64,000 nt of DNA from Gaetbulibacter_A sp043876815 (GTDB lineage: Bacteria > Bacteroidota > Bacteroidia > Flavobacteriales > Flavobacteriaceae), in contig NZ_JBAWKA010000003.1 of the NCBI RefSeq assembly GCF_043876815.1, positions 1 through 64,000 on the forward strand, read 5' to 3'. Every line of letters begins with the position of its first letter. Position 1 is the stretch's first letter. The notes beneath the pieces were generated by a model. It did not search any database, was not told the DNA's origin, and was given only the letters and a program-made list of their open reading frames with translations. Of the stretch, positions 53,002 through 60,183 are shown piece by piece. Position numbers and translations under genes: made by a program.

Positions 53002-54375
53002 TTGTCAGAAGAAAACGAAAACATACAATTCGAACTCACTGATGAACTTTTAGATCAGGTTCGGCAACTCGTAGAAAAACAAAGTAATAAGGAACTTCAT
53101 AAATTACTTGAAGATTTCCACTACGCCGATATTGCCGAAATTCTTGATGAACTTAACCTGGAGGAAGCGATCTATGTTATAAAGTTACTCGATTCCGAGA
53201 CGACTGCCGATATCCTTATGGAGCTCGATGAAGACAATCGAGAAAAGGTACTTCGTAATCTATCAGCTAAAGAAATTGCTGAAGAGGTTGAAGAGCTGGA
53301 TACCGATGATGCTGCCGATATTATTGCCGAACTCCCTGAGGAACGTCGCCAAGAAGTGATCTCCAATATTGAAGACGAAGCACATAAGGCCATTATCAGG
53401 GAATTACTCTTGTATGATGAGGATACGGCCGGTGGACTTATGGCGAAGGAGTTAGTAAAAGTATATGAAACCTGGACCGTAGCCGGCTGTATGCGTCGCA
53501 TTCGCGGTCAGGCCAAAGATGTTACCCGTGTACATTCCATATATGTGGTCGATAAGAACAATCGTCTCATAGGACGCCTCTCTTTAAAAGATCTTATCAC
53601 CGCGAAAAGCGATCAAAAAATCGCTGAAATTTCTAATTCGAATGTTGATTCGGTAAATGTTCACGATGAGGCTGAAGATGTAGTGCGTATCATGCAAAAA
53701 TACGATTTGGAAGCCATCCCTGTAGTCGATGACAATCAGGTGCTACTCGGCCGAATTACCATCGATGATATCGTCGATGTTATGAAGGAAGAAGCCGAGA
53801 AGGACTACCAGTTAGCCGCAGGTATTACAGGTGGCGTGGAGGCCGATGATAATATCTTCCAACTTACCAAAGCCCGGTTGCCTTGGCTGCTAATAGGAAT
53901 GTTTGGAGGTATTGGTGCCGCTAGCATCATCAATGGATTCAGTGACGCCTTCCTGAAATTCCCAATACTGCTTATTTTTATTCCGCTCATTCAGGCCACC
54001 GCCGGAAATGTTGGAGTGCAGTCCTCGGCCATTGTGGTGCAAGGGCTCGCCAACGACACCATCGACGGTAAAATATTAAGTCGCTTATTTAAAGAGTTCA
54101 TCCTCGGTTTGGTCAATGGCCTAGCCATTTCCATTATTGTTTTGGGCATCAGCCATTTCATCTTTCATACCACCTATTTAGAATCCTTAACCATTTGTAT
54201 CGCGCTCATTACGGTCATCATAATGGCTGCACTTATAGGAACATTCATCCCCATTTTTCTCGACAAAAGAGGGATTGATGCCGCAGTCGCTACAGGACCA
54301 TTTATCACCACGAGCAACGATGTATTTGGGATTTTCATTTATTTCCTGATCGCGAAACTCATTCTCGGGTTTTAA
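53002..54375 (+). CDS. mgtE: Magnesium transporter MgtE
   Basis: 457 residues from a TTG start at 53002; the next in-frame ATG lies 72 codons in, inside the conserved N-domain, and the frame opens with the rsmA stop 18 bp upstream, so TTG is the only sensible start. A MgtE N-domain (about 25-130, LLEDFHYADIAEILDELNLEEA, acidic helices) is followed by two CBS domains (about 130-260) that sense magnesium, and five membrane helices (about 285-457) with IPLIQATAGNVGVQSSAIVVQGLA and the conserved C-terminal pore helices. It is a gated Mg2+ channel in the inner membrane. Last gene of the TPR-DUF4286-rsmA-mgtE run. Confidence 0.95.
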   Translation: MSEENENIQFELTDELLDQVRQLVEKQSNKELHKLLEDFHYADIAEILDELNLEEAIYVIKLLDSETTADILMELDEDNREKVLRNLSAKEIAEEVEELDTDDAADIIAELPEERRQEVISNIEDEAHKAIIRELLLYDEDTAGGLMAKELVKVYETWTVAGCMRRIRGQAKDVTRVHSIYVVDKNNRLIGRLSLKDLITAKSDQKIAEISNSNVDSVNVHDEAEDVVRIMQKYDLEAIPVVDDNQVLLGRITIDDIVDVMKEEAEKDYQLAAGITGGVEADDNIFQLTKARLPWLLIGMFGGIGAASIINGFSDAFLKFPILLIFIPLIQATAGNVGVQSSAIVVQGLANDTIDGKILSRLFKEFILGLVNGLAISIIVLGISHFIFHTTYLESLTICIALITVIIMAALIGTFIPIFLDKRGIDAAVATGPFITTSNDVFGIFIYFLIAKLILGF

Positions 54376-54385
54376 ATATTTTTCA

Positions 54386-54466
54386 GGGCGTTCCCATGCG
54401 GGTCGAGCTTTCCGTTATATCTTTTTTTCATACTTCAAAAAAGGATGCCACTACAATCCCTAACGC
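54386..54466. repeat. G-type intergenic repeat (left array)
   Basis: Begins gggcgttcccatgcgggtcg and ends atccctaacgc; the outer gcgtt/aacgc can pair and ccatgcggg forms an inner stem. The same element with the same boundaries is at 57560-57640. It directly follows mgtE and may also act as its transcript end. Confidence 0.8.
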
Positions 54467-54479
54467 GTGTACCGTCATG

Positions 54480-54561
54480 GCGAACAAAGTGAAGCAATCT
54501 CTTCATTGTAATTCCAGTTGTCATTCAGAGCGGCATGAAATGAAGCGAAGAATCTCAAAAA
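54480..54561. repeat. N and half P-type intergenic repeats (left array)
   Basis: catggcgaacaaagtgaagc (N type) is followed by gtcattcagagcggcatgaa and aagcgaagaatctc (left arm of the P type). The right arm of the P hairpin is missing here; full copies are at 55086, 57694 and 57909. Confidence 0.75.
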
Positions 54562-54600
54562 ATAATCTGTTATAAATTAAAATTGATTGTAGTTTCCATC

Positions 54601-54735
54601 TTAACTCCTTGGCAGAAATAAATGCATTAAAATAAAAATAATGATAATTAAAACTCCGAGAACTATCCAAAATTTTTGGTTATCGTTATCAAATCCGGAA
54701 ATTATTCGTAAGATAAATTTCAGAAAATTTTCCAA
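54601..54735 (-). CDS. Possible 44-residue membrane peptide, TTG start
   Basis: A minus-strand frame from TTG at 54735 reads MENFLKFILRIISGFDNDNQ, then KFWIVLGVLIIIIFILMHLFLPRS. It overlaps the end of the upstream small gene (stop at 54720) by 16 bp in another frame, suggesting translational coupling. One hydrophobic helix flanked by charged residues. No family recognised. Confidence 0.35.
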   Translation of the reverse strand: MENFLKFILRIISGFDNDNQKFWIVLGVLIIIIFILMHLFLPRS

Positions 54736-54935
54736 TTAAATATTCTTTTAATAAACCCTTTATTTTCTGGATTAGACTGTTTTAGGTAAGATTCAATATC
54801 CGGATTATCAATACCAACTGATTCTAAAATTGCTTTTAATTTGTCTTTATCACAACGTTTTTGAGCCTTTTCGAAAGCCTCCAATTTTCCACTAAGCACT
54901 AAACGTTCGTTAAGGGTTCCTTTATTGTTCTGCAT
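54720..54935 (-). CDS. Small helical protein of unknown function (71 residues)
   Basis: Started at the internal ATG 54935 (MQNNKGTLNERLVLSGKLEAF); an ATG at 54977 would add 14 unusual residues. The sequence is charged and helix-rich: FEKAQKRCDKDKLKAILES, then VGIDNPDIESYLKQSNPENKG, and a basic hydrophobic end (FIKRIFNWKIF) that could touch the membrane. The composition looks protein-like rather than random. It sits between palindromic repeats and overlaps the tiny membrane peptide frame downstream, so the two may form a unit. Function unknown. Confidence 0.55.
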   Translation of the reverse strand: MQNNKGTLNERLVLSGKLEAFEKAQKRCDKDKLKAILESVGIDNPDIESYLKQSNPENKGFIKRIFNWKIF

Positions 54936-54998
54936 TGTTGATAAATTGTAACATTTAAATAACGTAAAATTATTCAACAGTTCAAAACCTTTAATAAG

Positions 54999-55066
54999 AT
55001 TACCACTTCGCTGTGCTCCTCGTAATGACGTTCCATTCCGTCATTGCGAACAAAGTGAAGCAATCT
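54999..55066. repeat. A/N-type intergenic inverted repeat (left array)
   Basis: Left arm attaccacttcgctgtgctc...cgtaatgac and right arm gtcattgcgaac..gtgaagcaatct are imperfect inverted copies separated by gttccattcc. Matching elements are at 57822-57889 and 58037-58090. Confidence 0.8.
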
Positions 55067-55085
55067 TTCAATTAGCATTGCAACT

Positions 55086-55171
55086 GTCATTCAGAGCGAC
55101 ATGAAATGAAGCGAAGAATCTCTAAATATAGTTAACCAGATTCTTCAGTCACTCCGTTCCTTCTGAATGAC
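55086..55171. repeat. P-type intergenic inverted repeat (left array)
   Basis: The left arm gtcattcagagcgacatgaa..cgaagaatct is an imperfect inverted copy of the right arm agattcttcagtcactccg..ttctgaatgac, separated by about 15 bases. The element family is common between genes in Flavobacteriia. Confidence 0.85.
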
Positions 55172-55179
55172 AAAACATT

Positions 55180-55252
55180 TTGTCATTGCGAAAGAAACGA
55201 AGTAATCTGTTCAAAACGAATCCAAATGTCATTCCTGCGAACGCAGGAATCC
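55180..55252. repeat. N- and M-type intergenic repeats (left array end)
   Basis: gtcattgcgaaagaaacgaa..gtaatct is an N-type arm. It is followed by gtc and a palindrome with arms attcctgc and gcaggaat around gaac (55231-55250), the M type. The same M element with a changed loop is at 58095-58118. Confidence 0.75.
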
Positions 55253-55300
55253 ATAAAAAGATTGTAATTTTACCAACACAAAACGCGTACAATACCGGCC

Positions 55301-56236
55301 ATGAAAATCCTGCATCTCGACACCAATCACCCGCTGTTACTAGAACAACTCAATGGTCTGGGTTTTACCAATCACGAAGATTACACAAGTTCCAAAGAAG
55401 CCGTTGAAGCCAAAATAGCCAAATACGATGGGATTATAATCCGCAGTCGGTTTACCATCGATAAAACCTTTTTGGATGCCGCTAAAAATCTAAAGTTCAT
55501 TGGCAGGGTAGGTGCCGGGGTAGAAAATATCGATGGCGACTACGCCCGAGAGAAAAACGTTACCCTTATTGCAGCACCCGAAGGCAATCGCAATGCGGTG
55601 GGCGAGCATACACTGGGCATGATCTTATCACTTTTCAACAAACTCAATAAAGCCGATCATGAAGTGCGCTCCGGAAAATGGCTGCGAGAGGCCAATCGAG
55701 GTATCGAACTCGATGGCAAAACGGTTGGTCTTATTGGGTATGGGAATATGGGTAATGCCTTTGCCAAAAAACTTCAGGGCTTTGAGGTTGAGGTTCTGTG
55801 TTACGATATTAAACCCAATGTTGGTAATCATTTTGCCCGCCAGGTTAGCCTCGAAGAATTTCAGGAAAAGGTTGATGTTGTGAGTTTACACACACCGCAA
55901 ACACCGCTTACCATGCATATGATCAAGTCAGAATTTATTTCCGGATTTGCAAAACCTTTCTGGTTCTTTAATACAGCGCGCGGTAAAAGTGTGGTTACTT
56001 CCGATCTGGTTTCAGCCCTAAAATCAGGAAAAATCCTGGGCGCCGGACTCGATGTTCTGGAATACGAAAAAGCTTCTTTTGAAAGTTTATTCACCACCGA
56101 AATGCCCGAAGCCTTTCAATATTTAATTCAAGCCGATAATGTATTGCTCACGCCACATGTGGCCGGTTGGACGTTAGAAAGTAAAATAAAACTCGCGCAA
56201 ACGATCGTTGATAAGATCAAAGCAAAATTTTTCTAA
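55301..56236 (+). CDS. D-isomer-specific 2-hydroxyacid dehydrogenase (phosphoglycerate-dehydrogenase-like)
   Basis: 311 residues, cytoplasmic. A substrate-binding half (about 1-95) is followed by the NAD-binding domain with GLIGYGNMGNAFAKKL, the following acidic CYDIK, and the catalytic motifs: Arg in FFNTARGKSVV, Glu in GAGLDVLEYEK and His in LLTPHVAGWT. It lacks the extra regulatory ACT domain of long SerA proteins, so it is the short form; a role in serine synthesis or as another hydroxyacid reductase cannot be separated by sequence alone. It leads a small + strand group with DUF1801 and TSUP genes, between the two repeat arrays. Confidence 0.88.
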   Translation: MKILHLDTNHPLLLEQLNGLGFTNHEDYTSSKEAVEAKIAKYDGIIIRSRFTIDKTFLDAAKNLKFIGRVGAGVENIDGDYAREKNVTLIAAPEGNRNAVGEHTLGMILSLFNKLNKADHEVRSGKWLREANRGIELDGKTVGLIGYGNMGNAFAKKLQGFEVEVLCYDIKPNVGNHFARQVSLEEFQEKVDVVSLHTPQTPLTMHMIKSEFISGFAKPFWFFNTARGKSVVTSDLVSALKSGKILGAGLDVLEYEKASFESLFTTEMPEAFQYLIQADNVLLTPHVAGWTLESKIKLAQTIVDKIKAKFF

Positions 56237-56263
56237 ATTAGTAGAAATCAATTTACTAATGTC

Positions 56264-56722
56264 ATGCCAAATACTGTTACTTCCGTAGATGCCTATATCG
56301 ATCAATTCCCGGTCGAGCGGCAGGAAGTCTTGCAAAAACTCCGAACCCTCATTAAGACCAAACTCCCAGAAGGTTTTGAGGAAGGCATTCAGTTTAATAT
56401 GATAGGCTATTATGTACCACATAGCTTGTACCCAGACGGTTATCATTGTAATCCCAAAGAACCTTTACCATTTTTAAATCTGGCATCTCAAAAAAATTCG
56501 ATCAACCTGTATCATATGGGGCTCTATGCCAATAAAGCGCTTTACGATTGGTTTGTAGAAGCGTATCCAAAACATTCAAAAACAAAATTAGATATGGGGA
56601 AAAGCTGTATCCGCTTTAAAAAGATTGATCAAATCTCACATGACCTGCTCGGAGAATTAATGCAAAAAATCACGCCTCAAGATTGGATTACTACCTACGA
56701 AGAGGTATTCAAAAAAAAATGA
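56264..56722 (+). CDS. DUF1801 family protein (YdhG-like)
   Basis: 152 residues, cytoplasmic. The family pattern is clear: VDAYIDQFPVERQEVLQKLRTLIKTKLPEGFEEGIQFNMIGYYVP, then a PLPFLNLASQKNSINLYHMGLYANKAL core and GKSCIRFKKIDQISHDLLGELM. The fold is that of DUF1801/YdhG, a small alpha/beta domain of unknown biochemical function. It lies 27 bp after the dehydrogenase gene and 54 bp before the TSUP transporter. Confidence 0.9.
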   Translation: MPNTVTSVDAYIDQFPVERQEVLQKLRTLIKTKLPEGFEEGIQFNMIGYYVPHSLYPDGYHCNPKEPLPFLNLASQKNSINLYHMGLYANKALYDWFVEAYPKHSKTKLDMGKSCIRFKKIDQISHDLLGELMQKITPQDWITTYEEVFKKK

Positions 56723-56776
56723 TCCGCTTCTACAAATTGCATTTATTGTGCTAACTTTGCCAGCAAATTTGAGCAT

Positions 56777-57541
56777 TTGTCCTTTCCAGAAATTTTACAA
56801 GCCTATGATCTGACGCTATTAAAGTGGGTGGCTATGGCCATAGCTTTCTTTGTTTTGGGCATAGCCAAGGCTGGGATCAAAGGTTTTGGAACCATCATTG
56901 TGGTTATTTTAGCATTCGTTTTCGACGAAAAGGCCTCAACCGGAATTTTATTACCCATGTTAGTGGCCGGAGATATTATGGCGGTTACCTTTTATAACCG
57001 ACACGCAAAATGGGATTACATCTGGAAACTAGTACCGTGGATGGCTGGAGGTGTATTGCTCGGTGTATGGATTGGTAATGCGGTTTCCGAAGCCATTTTC
57101 AAGCGTCTTATGGCTATTATAATTATTGGTTCAGTGGTCGTTATGTTCTTTACCGAAATGCGAAAATCCAATGTTGTACCACAAAATAAATGGTTTGCCA
57201 GAATCGCGGGTTTTACCGCCGGATTCACTACTATGGTAGGTAATTTGGCCGGACCCATAGCCAACATTTATTTTCTGGCCATGCGTTTTCCTAAAAATGA
57301 ATTTATCGGTACAGCCGCATGGGTGTTTTTCATTATCAACATTTTTAAATTACCCTTCCACGTATTCGTTTGGAACACCATCGATGGGGAAAGTTTCCTT
57401 CTAAACCTCGTTATGTTACCTATTCTGATCATCGGATTTTTAATAGGTGCACAAATTGTAAAGCGCATTTCCAATCTCAGTTACCGGCGTTTTATTTTGG
57501 TTGTAACCGCTCTTGGTGGTCTGGTATTGTTATTCAGATAA
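56777..57541 (+). CDS. TSUP/TauE-SafE family anion transporter
   Basis: 254 residues from a TTG start at 56777; no ATG is in frame between the previous stop and a region already inside the first helices. A -7-like box (taactttg, 56752-56759) lies just upstream. About eight membrane helices with the family pattern FFVLGIAKAGIKGFGTIIVVILA near the N-terminus and FTAGFTTMVGNLAGPIANIYFLAM in the middle. TSUP proteins move sulfite, sulfonates or other organic anions across the inner membrane; the substrate is not shown here. Confidence 0.88.
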   Translation: MSFPEILQAYDLTLLKWVAMAIAFFVLGIAKAGIKGFGTIIVVILAFVFDEKASTGILLPMLVAGDIMAVTFYNRHAKWDYIWKLVPWMAGGVLLGVWIGNAVSEAIFKRLMAIIIIGSVVVMFFTEMRKSNVVPQNKWFARIAGFTAGFTTMVGNLAGPIANIYFLAMRFPKNEFIGTAAWVFFIINIFKLPFHVFVWNTIDGESFLLNLVMLPILIIGFLIGAQIVKRISNLSYRRFILVVTALGGLVLLFR

Positions 57542-57559
57542 ATTTATTATCAGTCTTTT

Positions 57560-57640
57560 GGGCGTTACCCTTCGGGTCGGGCTATCCGTTACAAGTCCTC
57601 GCGCACAGCGCTGTGGGCTTTCCACTGCTATCCCTAACGC
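57560..57640. repeat. G-type intergenic repeat (right array)
   Basis: Begins gggcgttacccttcgggtcg (inner stem accc/gggt around ttc) and ends tatccctaacgc. Middle part gcgcacagcgctgtgggc is a further palindrome not found in the left copy at 54386. Otherwise same boundaries as the left copy. Confidence 0.82.
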
Positions 57641-57671
57641 AAATTCGGTAATTACGAACCACGTGAAGCAC

Positions 57672-58091
57672 TCTGTATTTCGTGTTTTGTGCTGTCATTC
57701 AGAGCGGCATGGAATGAAGCGAAGAATCCCTGAATATAATAAACTAGATTCTTCAGTCACTGCGTTCCTTCTAAAAGACAAAGGAATTCGTTATTTAGAG
57801 TATAGCAACCTGTTTCATGAGATTACCACGTCGCTGCCCTTCTCGTAATGACGTTCCATTCCGTCATTGCGAACAAAGCGAAGCAATCTGTATTTCGTTT
57901 TTTGGGTTGTCATTCAGAGCGGCATGAAATGAAGCGAAGAATCTCTAATTGTAGTTAATCAGATTCTTCAGTCACTGTGTTCCTTCTGAATGACAATGCA
58001 ATTCGTTATTTAGAGTATAACAACCTGTTTCATGAGATTACCAAGTCACTGCGCTCCTCGTAATGACGTTCCAATTCGTCATTGCGAACAA
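57672..58091. repeat. Tandem duplication (215-bp period) of a P plus A/N repeat unit
   Basis: Unit 1 (57672-57886) and unit 2 (57887 to about 58091) align base by base at an offset of 215: tctgtatttcgt at 57672/57887, gtcattcagagcggcatg at 57694/57909, then attcgttatttagagtat and the A/N element (57822/58037). Each unit has one P-type inverted repeat (57694-57779 and 57909-57994) and one A/N element. No protein-coding gene is credible here. Confidence 0.88.
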
Positions 58092-58094
58092 TTT

Positions 58095-58118
58095 GTCATT
58101 CCTGTGAAGGCAGGAATC
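58095..58118. repeat. M-type palindrome (right array end)
   Basis: gtc followed by arms attcctg and caggaat around tgaagg. It matches the M element that ends the left array at 55228-55251, where the loop is gaac. The rest of the gap to 58202 is AT-rich and presumably holds the promoter of the TM2 gene. Confidence 0.75.
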
Positions 58119-58202
58119 TACTTTATATCTTAATACGATTTCAACTAGTTACAGATTAATTTTTTTTATTACTTTTAAACCTCAAATCACAAAACAATTA
58201 AA

Positions 58203-58538
58203 ATGGCAGATAAGAGTAATTTAGAAGACGACCTAAATAAAATAGCTGAAGAGGCAAAAACTTCAGCCTCAGAATTTGCCCAAAATGCGAAACAAACTAT
58301 GGGATCAAACGACAACAAAAAAGTATTAGCCGGTGTATTAGGAATCCTTTTTGGAGGCCTCGGAATTCATAAATTTGTATTAGGGTATAATAAGGAAGGG
58401 ATTATCCTTTTGATCGCCACCGTATTAACCTGTGGATTCGCCTATATTATCGGATTTATTGAAGGAATTATTTACCTCACCAAATCTGATGAAGAGTTTT
58501 ATAACACATATCAGGTAGGCAGGAAACCCTGGTTTTAA
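58203..58538 (+). CDS. TM2 domain-containing membrane protein
   Basis: 111 residues. A charged N-terminal part (about 1-45, LEDDLNKIAEEAKTSASEFAQNAKQTM, helical) is followed by the TM2 domain: VLAGVLGILFGGLGIHKFVLGYNKEGII, then LLIATVLTCGFAYIIGFIEGIIYL, two membrane helices with the conserved G-IHKF-LGY and IEGI motifs, and the C-terminal YNTYQVGRKPWF. TM2 proteins are small inner-membrane proteins of mostly unknown role. It has its own terminator at 58545. Confidence 0.9.
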   Translation: MADKSNLEDDLNKIAEEAKTSASEFAQNAKQTMGSNDNKKVLAGVLGILFGGLGIHKFVLGYNKEGIILLIATVLTCGFAYIIGFIEGIIYLTKSDEEFYNTYQVGRKPWF

Positions 58539-58544
58539 TAATCT

Positions 58545-58577
58545 AAAAAAGTAAAAATTCAGGTTTTTACTTTTTTT
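58545..58577 (+). terminator. Rho-independent terminator after the TM2 gene
   Basis: Arms aaaaaagtaaaaa and tttttactttttt around ttcagg, with a T-run. It shields the arsenic-type operon from read-through. Confidence 0.85.
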
Positions 58578-58587
58578 ATTTATTTTA

Positions 58588-58607
58588 ATATCGTAATATT
58601 GCGATAT
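58588..58607 (+). promoter_or_regulatory. Palindromic operator in front of the arsR-type gene
   Basis: Inverted repeat with arms atatcg and cgatat around taatattg, ending 17 bases before the start codon. ArsR/SmtB repressors bind such AT-rich inverted repeats over their own promoter, so self-repression released by a metal(loid) is likely. Confidence 0.65.
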
Positions 58608-58624
58608 ATAAATAATAAAAAACT

Positions 58625-58948
58625 ATGGGACTCACAAAATCTCAGATATTCACCGACGAACAAAATGATCTGGCCCAGTTTTTCAAAGTATTAGGGCATC
58701 CGGCTCGCATTGCTATTTTACAGCATATTAGTGCTCAGGACGCCTGTATTTGTAACGATCTGGTTGAAGAAATCGGGCTGGCGCAGGCTACCATCTCTCA
58801 ACATTTGAAAGAACTTAAAAGCATCGGATTGCTTCAAGGTGATATTGAGGGGAAACGCATGTGCTATTGTATCAACGTGGAACGTTGGAATACCATTCAG
58901 GAGCAACTCAACAGTTTTTTTAATACGACAAAATCCAATTGTTGTTAG
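58625..58948 (+). CDS. arsR: ArsR/SmtB family metalloregulator
   Basis: 107 residues, winged helix-turn-helix. Motifs: FFKVLGHPARIAILQHI, the metalloid-type CxC in AQDACICNDLVEEIG (Cys41, Cys43; compare CVC in classic ArsR), the recognition helix AQATISQHLKELKSIGLL and the wing GDIEGKRMCYCIN. Extra cysteines occur in CYC and in the C-terminal NCC. It should repress the operon until arsenite or a similar thiophilic ion binds. First gene of the unit with DUF6428 (44 bp) and arsC (15 bp) genes, behind the palindromic operator at 58588. Confidence 0.92.
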   Translation: MGLTKSQIFTDEQNDLAQFFKVLGHPARIAILQHISAQDACICNDLVEEIGLAQATISQHLKELKSIGLLQGDIEGKRMCYCINVERWNTIQEQLNSFFNTTKSNCC

Positions 58949-58992
58949 CCTTTATTATCTTCCGCGAAAGCATAAAAAAATTATTTTAAATC

Positions 58993-59490
58993 ATGAAAAC
59001 ACACGAATTCTTAACCTTACTGGAGCAGCATAAAAACAAAACACTCCTTTTTGAGTACGCCCCCAATGCCTTTGTTGGGAATAATTATCACATTACCGAA
59101 GTAAAACATATTCAAGTCGATTCTGTCGATTGTGGAGCACAAACCGATGCTTGGAATGAAACCATAGTACAGCTTTGGGAAAGTCCGAATGATATTGGTA
59201 AAGATCAAGCTATGAGTGTCCTAAAAGCGCTTGGGATCCTTAATAAAGTGGGTCGTATAAAACCCTACAACCCGGTAGCTGAACTCAAGATCGAATATAG
59301 CAATGATGCGTTCCACACAGCTCAATTATTTATAAACGATTATGCTTTACAGAATAACAGTCTTATTCTTAAATTAGCCGTTCAAAAAACCGATTGCAAA
59401 GCAAAAGAGGCCTGCGGTATTAAAGAGGAGGCACAGCCGTTAGGTGAAGTTGCTGAACCTTGTTGTGAACCCGGAGGTAATTGTTGTTAA
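58993..59490 (+). CDS. DUF6428 family protein of arsenic-type operon, Cys-rich tail
   Basis: 165 residues, cytoplasmic. The body (about 1-130) matches DUF6428 as found beside arsR and arsC in Bacteroidota: THEFLTLLEQHKNKTLLFEYAPNAFVGNNYHITEVKHIQVDSVDCG...TDAWNETIVQLWES. The C-terminus is unusually rich in cysteine (TDCKAKEACGIKEEAQ, then EPCCEPGGNCC), a thiol cluster suited to binding arsenite or another soft metal. Function is not established; chaperone or scavenger for the metalloid is a reasonable guess. It lies between arsR and arsC. Confidence 0.85.
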   Translation: MKTHEFLTLLEQHKNKTLLFEYAPNAFVGNNYHITEVKHIQVDSVDCGAQTDAWNETIVQLWESPNDIGKDQAMSVLKALGILNKVGRIKPYNPVAELKIEYSNDAFHTAQLFINDYALQNNSLILKLAVQKTDCKAKEACGIKEEAQPLGEVAEPCCEPGGNCC

Positions 59491-59505
59491 TTTAAAATGC
59501 TGTAA

Positions 59506-59928
59506 ATGAAGAATATTTTAGTTTTATGCACAGGGAATTCCTGTAGAAGTCAGATGGCACATGGCTATTTAATCCATTTTTTAAATGAAGATCAGGCCAC
59601 TGTTTATAGTGCAGGAATTGAAACTCATGGTCTTAATCCGGGAGCTGTTTCGATCATGAAGGAAGATGGTATAGATATTTCAAAACACACCTCAAATCAT
59701 GTCGATGAATATGCTTCAGTCGATTTCGATTATATTATTACGGTTTGTGATCATGCAAATGAAAATTGCCCTTATATTCCTAGTAAAAATGCGCAGCGAT
59801 TGCATCATAATTTTTTTGACCCTTCTAAGGTTATTGGTACAGAAGAAGTAAAGCATGAGGCCTTTCTTAAAGCTCGGGAAGAAATTAAGGGATATTTCAA
59901 AAAATTCGTTGAAATGCACTTTAATTAG
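59506..59928 (+). CDS. arsC: Arsenate reductase, low-molecular-weight phosphatase type (thioredoxin-coupled)
   Basis: 140 residues. The phosphatase loop CTGNSCRSQ gives Cys8 and Arg14 for arsenate binding. Cys81 and Cys88 in TVCDHANENCPYIP occupy the places of the redox cysteines Cys82 and Cys89 of the Staphylococcus aureus pI258 enzyme, and the phosphatase Asp lies in HHNFFDPSKV. It should reduce arsenate to arsenite using thioredoxin. It is 15 bp after the DUF6428 gene. No arsB or acr3 efflux gene follows in this window. Confidence 0.92.
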   Translation: MKNILVLCTGNSCRSQMAHGYLIHFLNEDQATVYSAGIETHGLNPGAVSIMKEDGIDISKHTSNHVDEYASVDFDYIITVCDHANENCPYIPSKNAQRLHHNFFDPSKVIGTEEVKHEAFLKAREEIKGYFKKFVEMHFN

Positions 59929-60000
59929 AAGGACATAGATTAAAAACTATATTACGCATGATATTTCAACTAATTTTTATGTTTTAAAAGACTAAATTTC

Positions 60001-60008
60001 TATATTTG
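60001..60008 (+). promoter_or_regulatory. Candidate -7 box upstream of the 60184 lipoprotein gene
   Basis: tatatttg is a perfect TAnnTTTG box. T-rich sequence about 20 bases upstream could serve as -33 but has no exact TTTG. A start here would give a leader of roughly 170 bases. Confidence 0.5.
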
Positions 60009-60014
60009 AGTTTA

Positions 60015-60183
60015 TTATTCCACCAATAAGGTAATCCGTAAGGATTATTCTAAAAATTCCACCAAATTGTTTTAGAACCCGTTTTATGGTTCATAAGCAG
60101 CGCCATAGTGATATGGTGTATTGGTCGGAATATGCCGAAAAAAGACCCTAAACAGGAGTAGGTATTACTAAAACTTTATTTCT
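60015..60183 (+). promoter_or_regulatory. Possible structured 5' leader RNA with GNRA-capped hairpins
   Basis: Within the non-coding 255-bp gap before the lipoprotein gene several stems can form in order: taatcc/ggatta with loop gtaa (60032-60047), ttctaaaa/ttttagaa (60048-60077), ttatg/cataa, ccata/tatgg with loop gtga (60103-60116), and tcgg/ccga inside ggtc/gacc (60123-60149). Two of the loops are GNRA tetraloops. No known riboswitch class is recognised. Whether it is a leader, an independent RNA or chance is open. Confidence 0.4.

Noticed and set aside
54480..58118. CRISPR array
   Set aside because: The repeated units are few, of different types, imperfect inverted repeats with irregular spacing and related spacers. 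No cas gene is nearby.
55180..58140. Short frames across the repeat arrays (for example 55180-55407 and 57513-57848)
   Set aside because: They translate inverted repeats; similar peptides appear wherever the element occurs, and no start signal is present.
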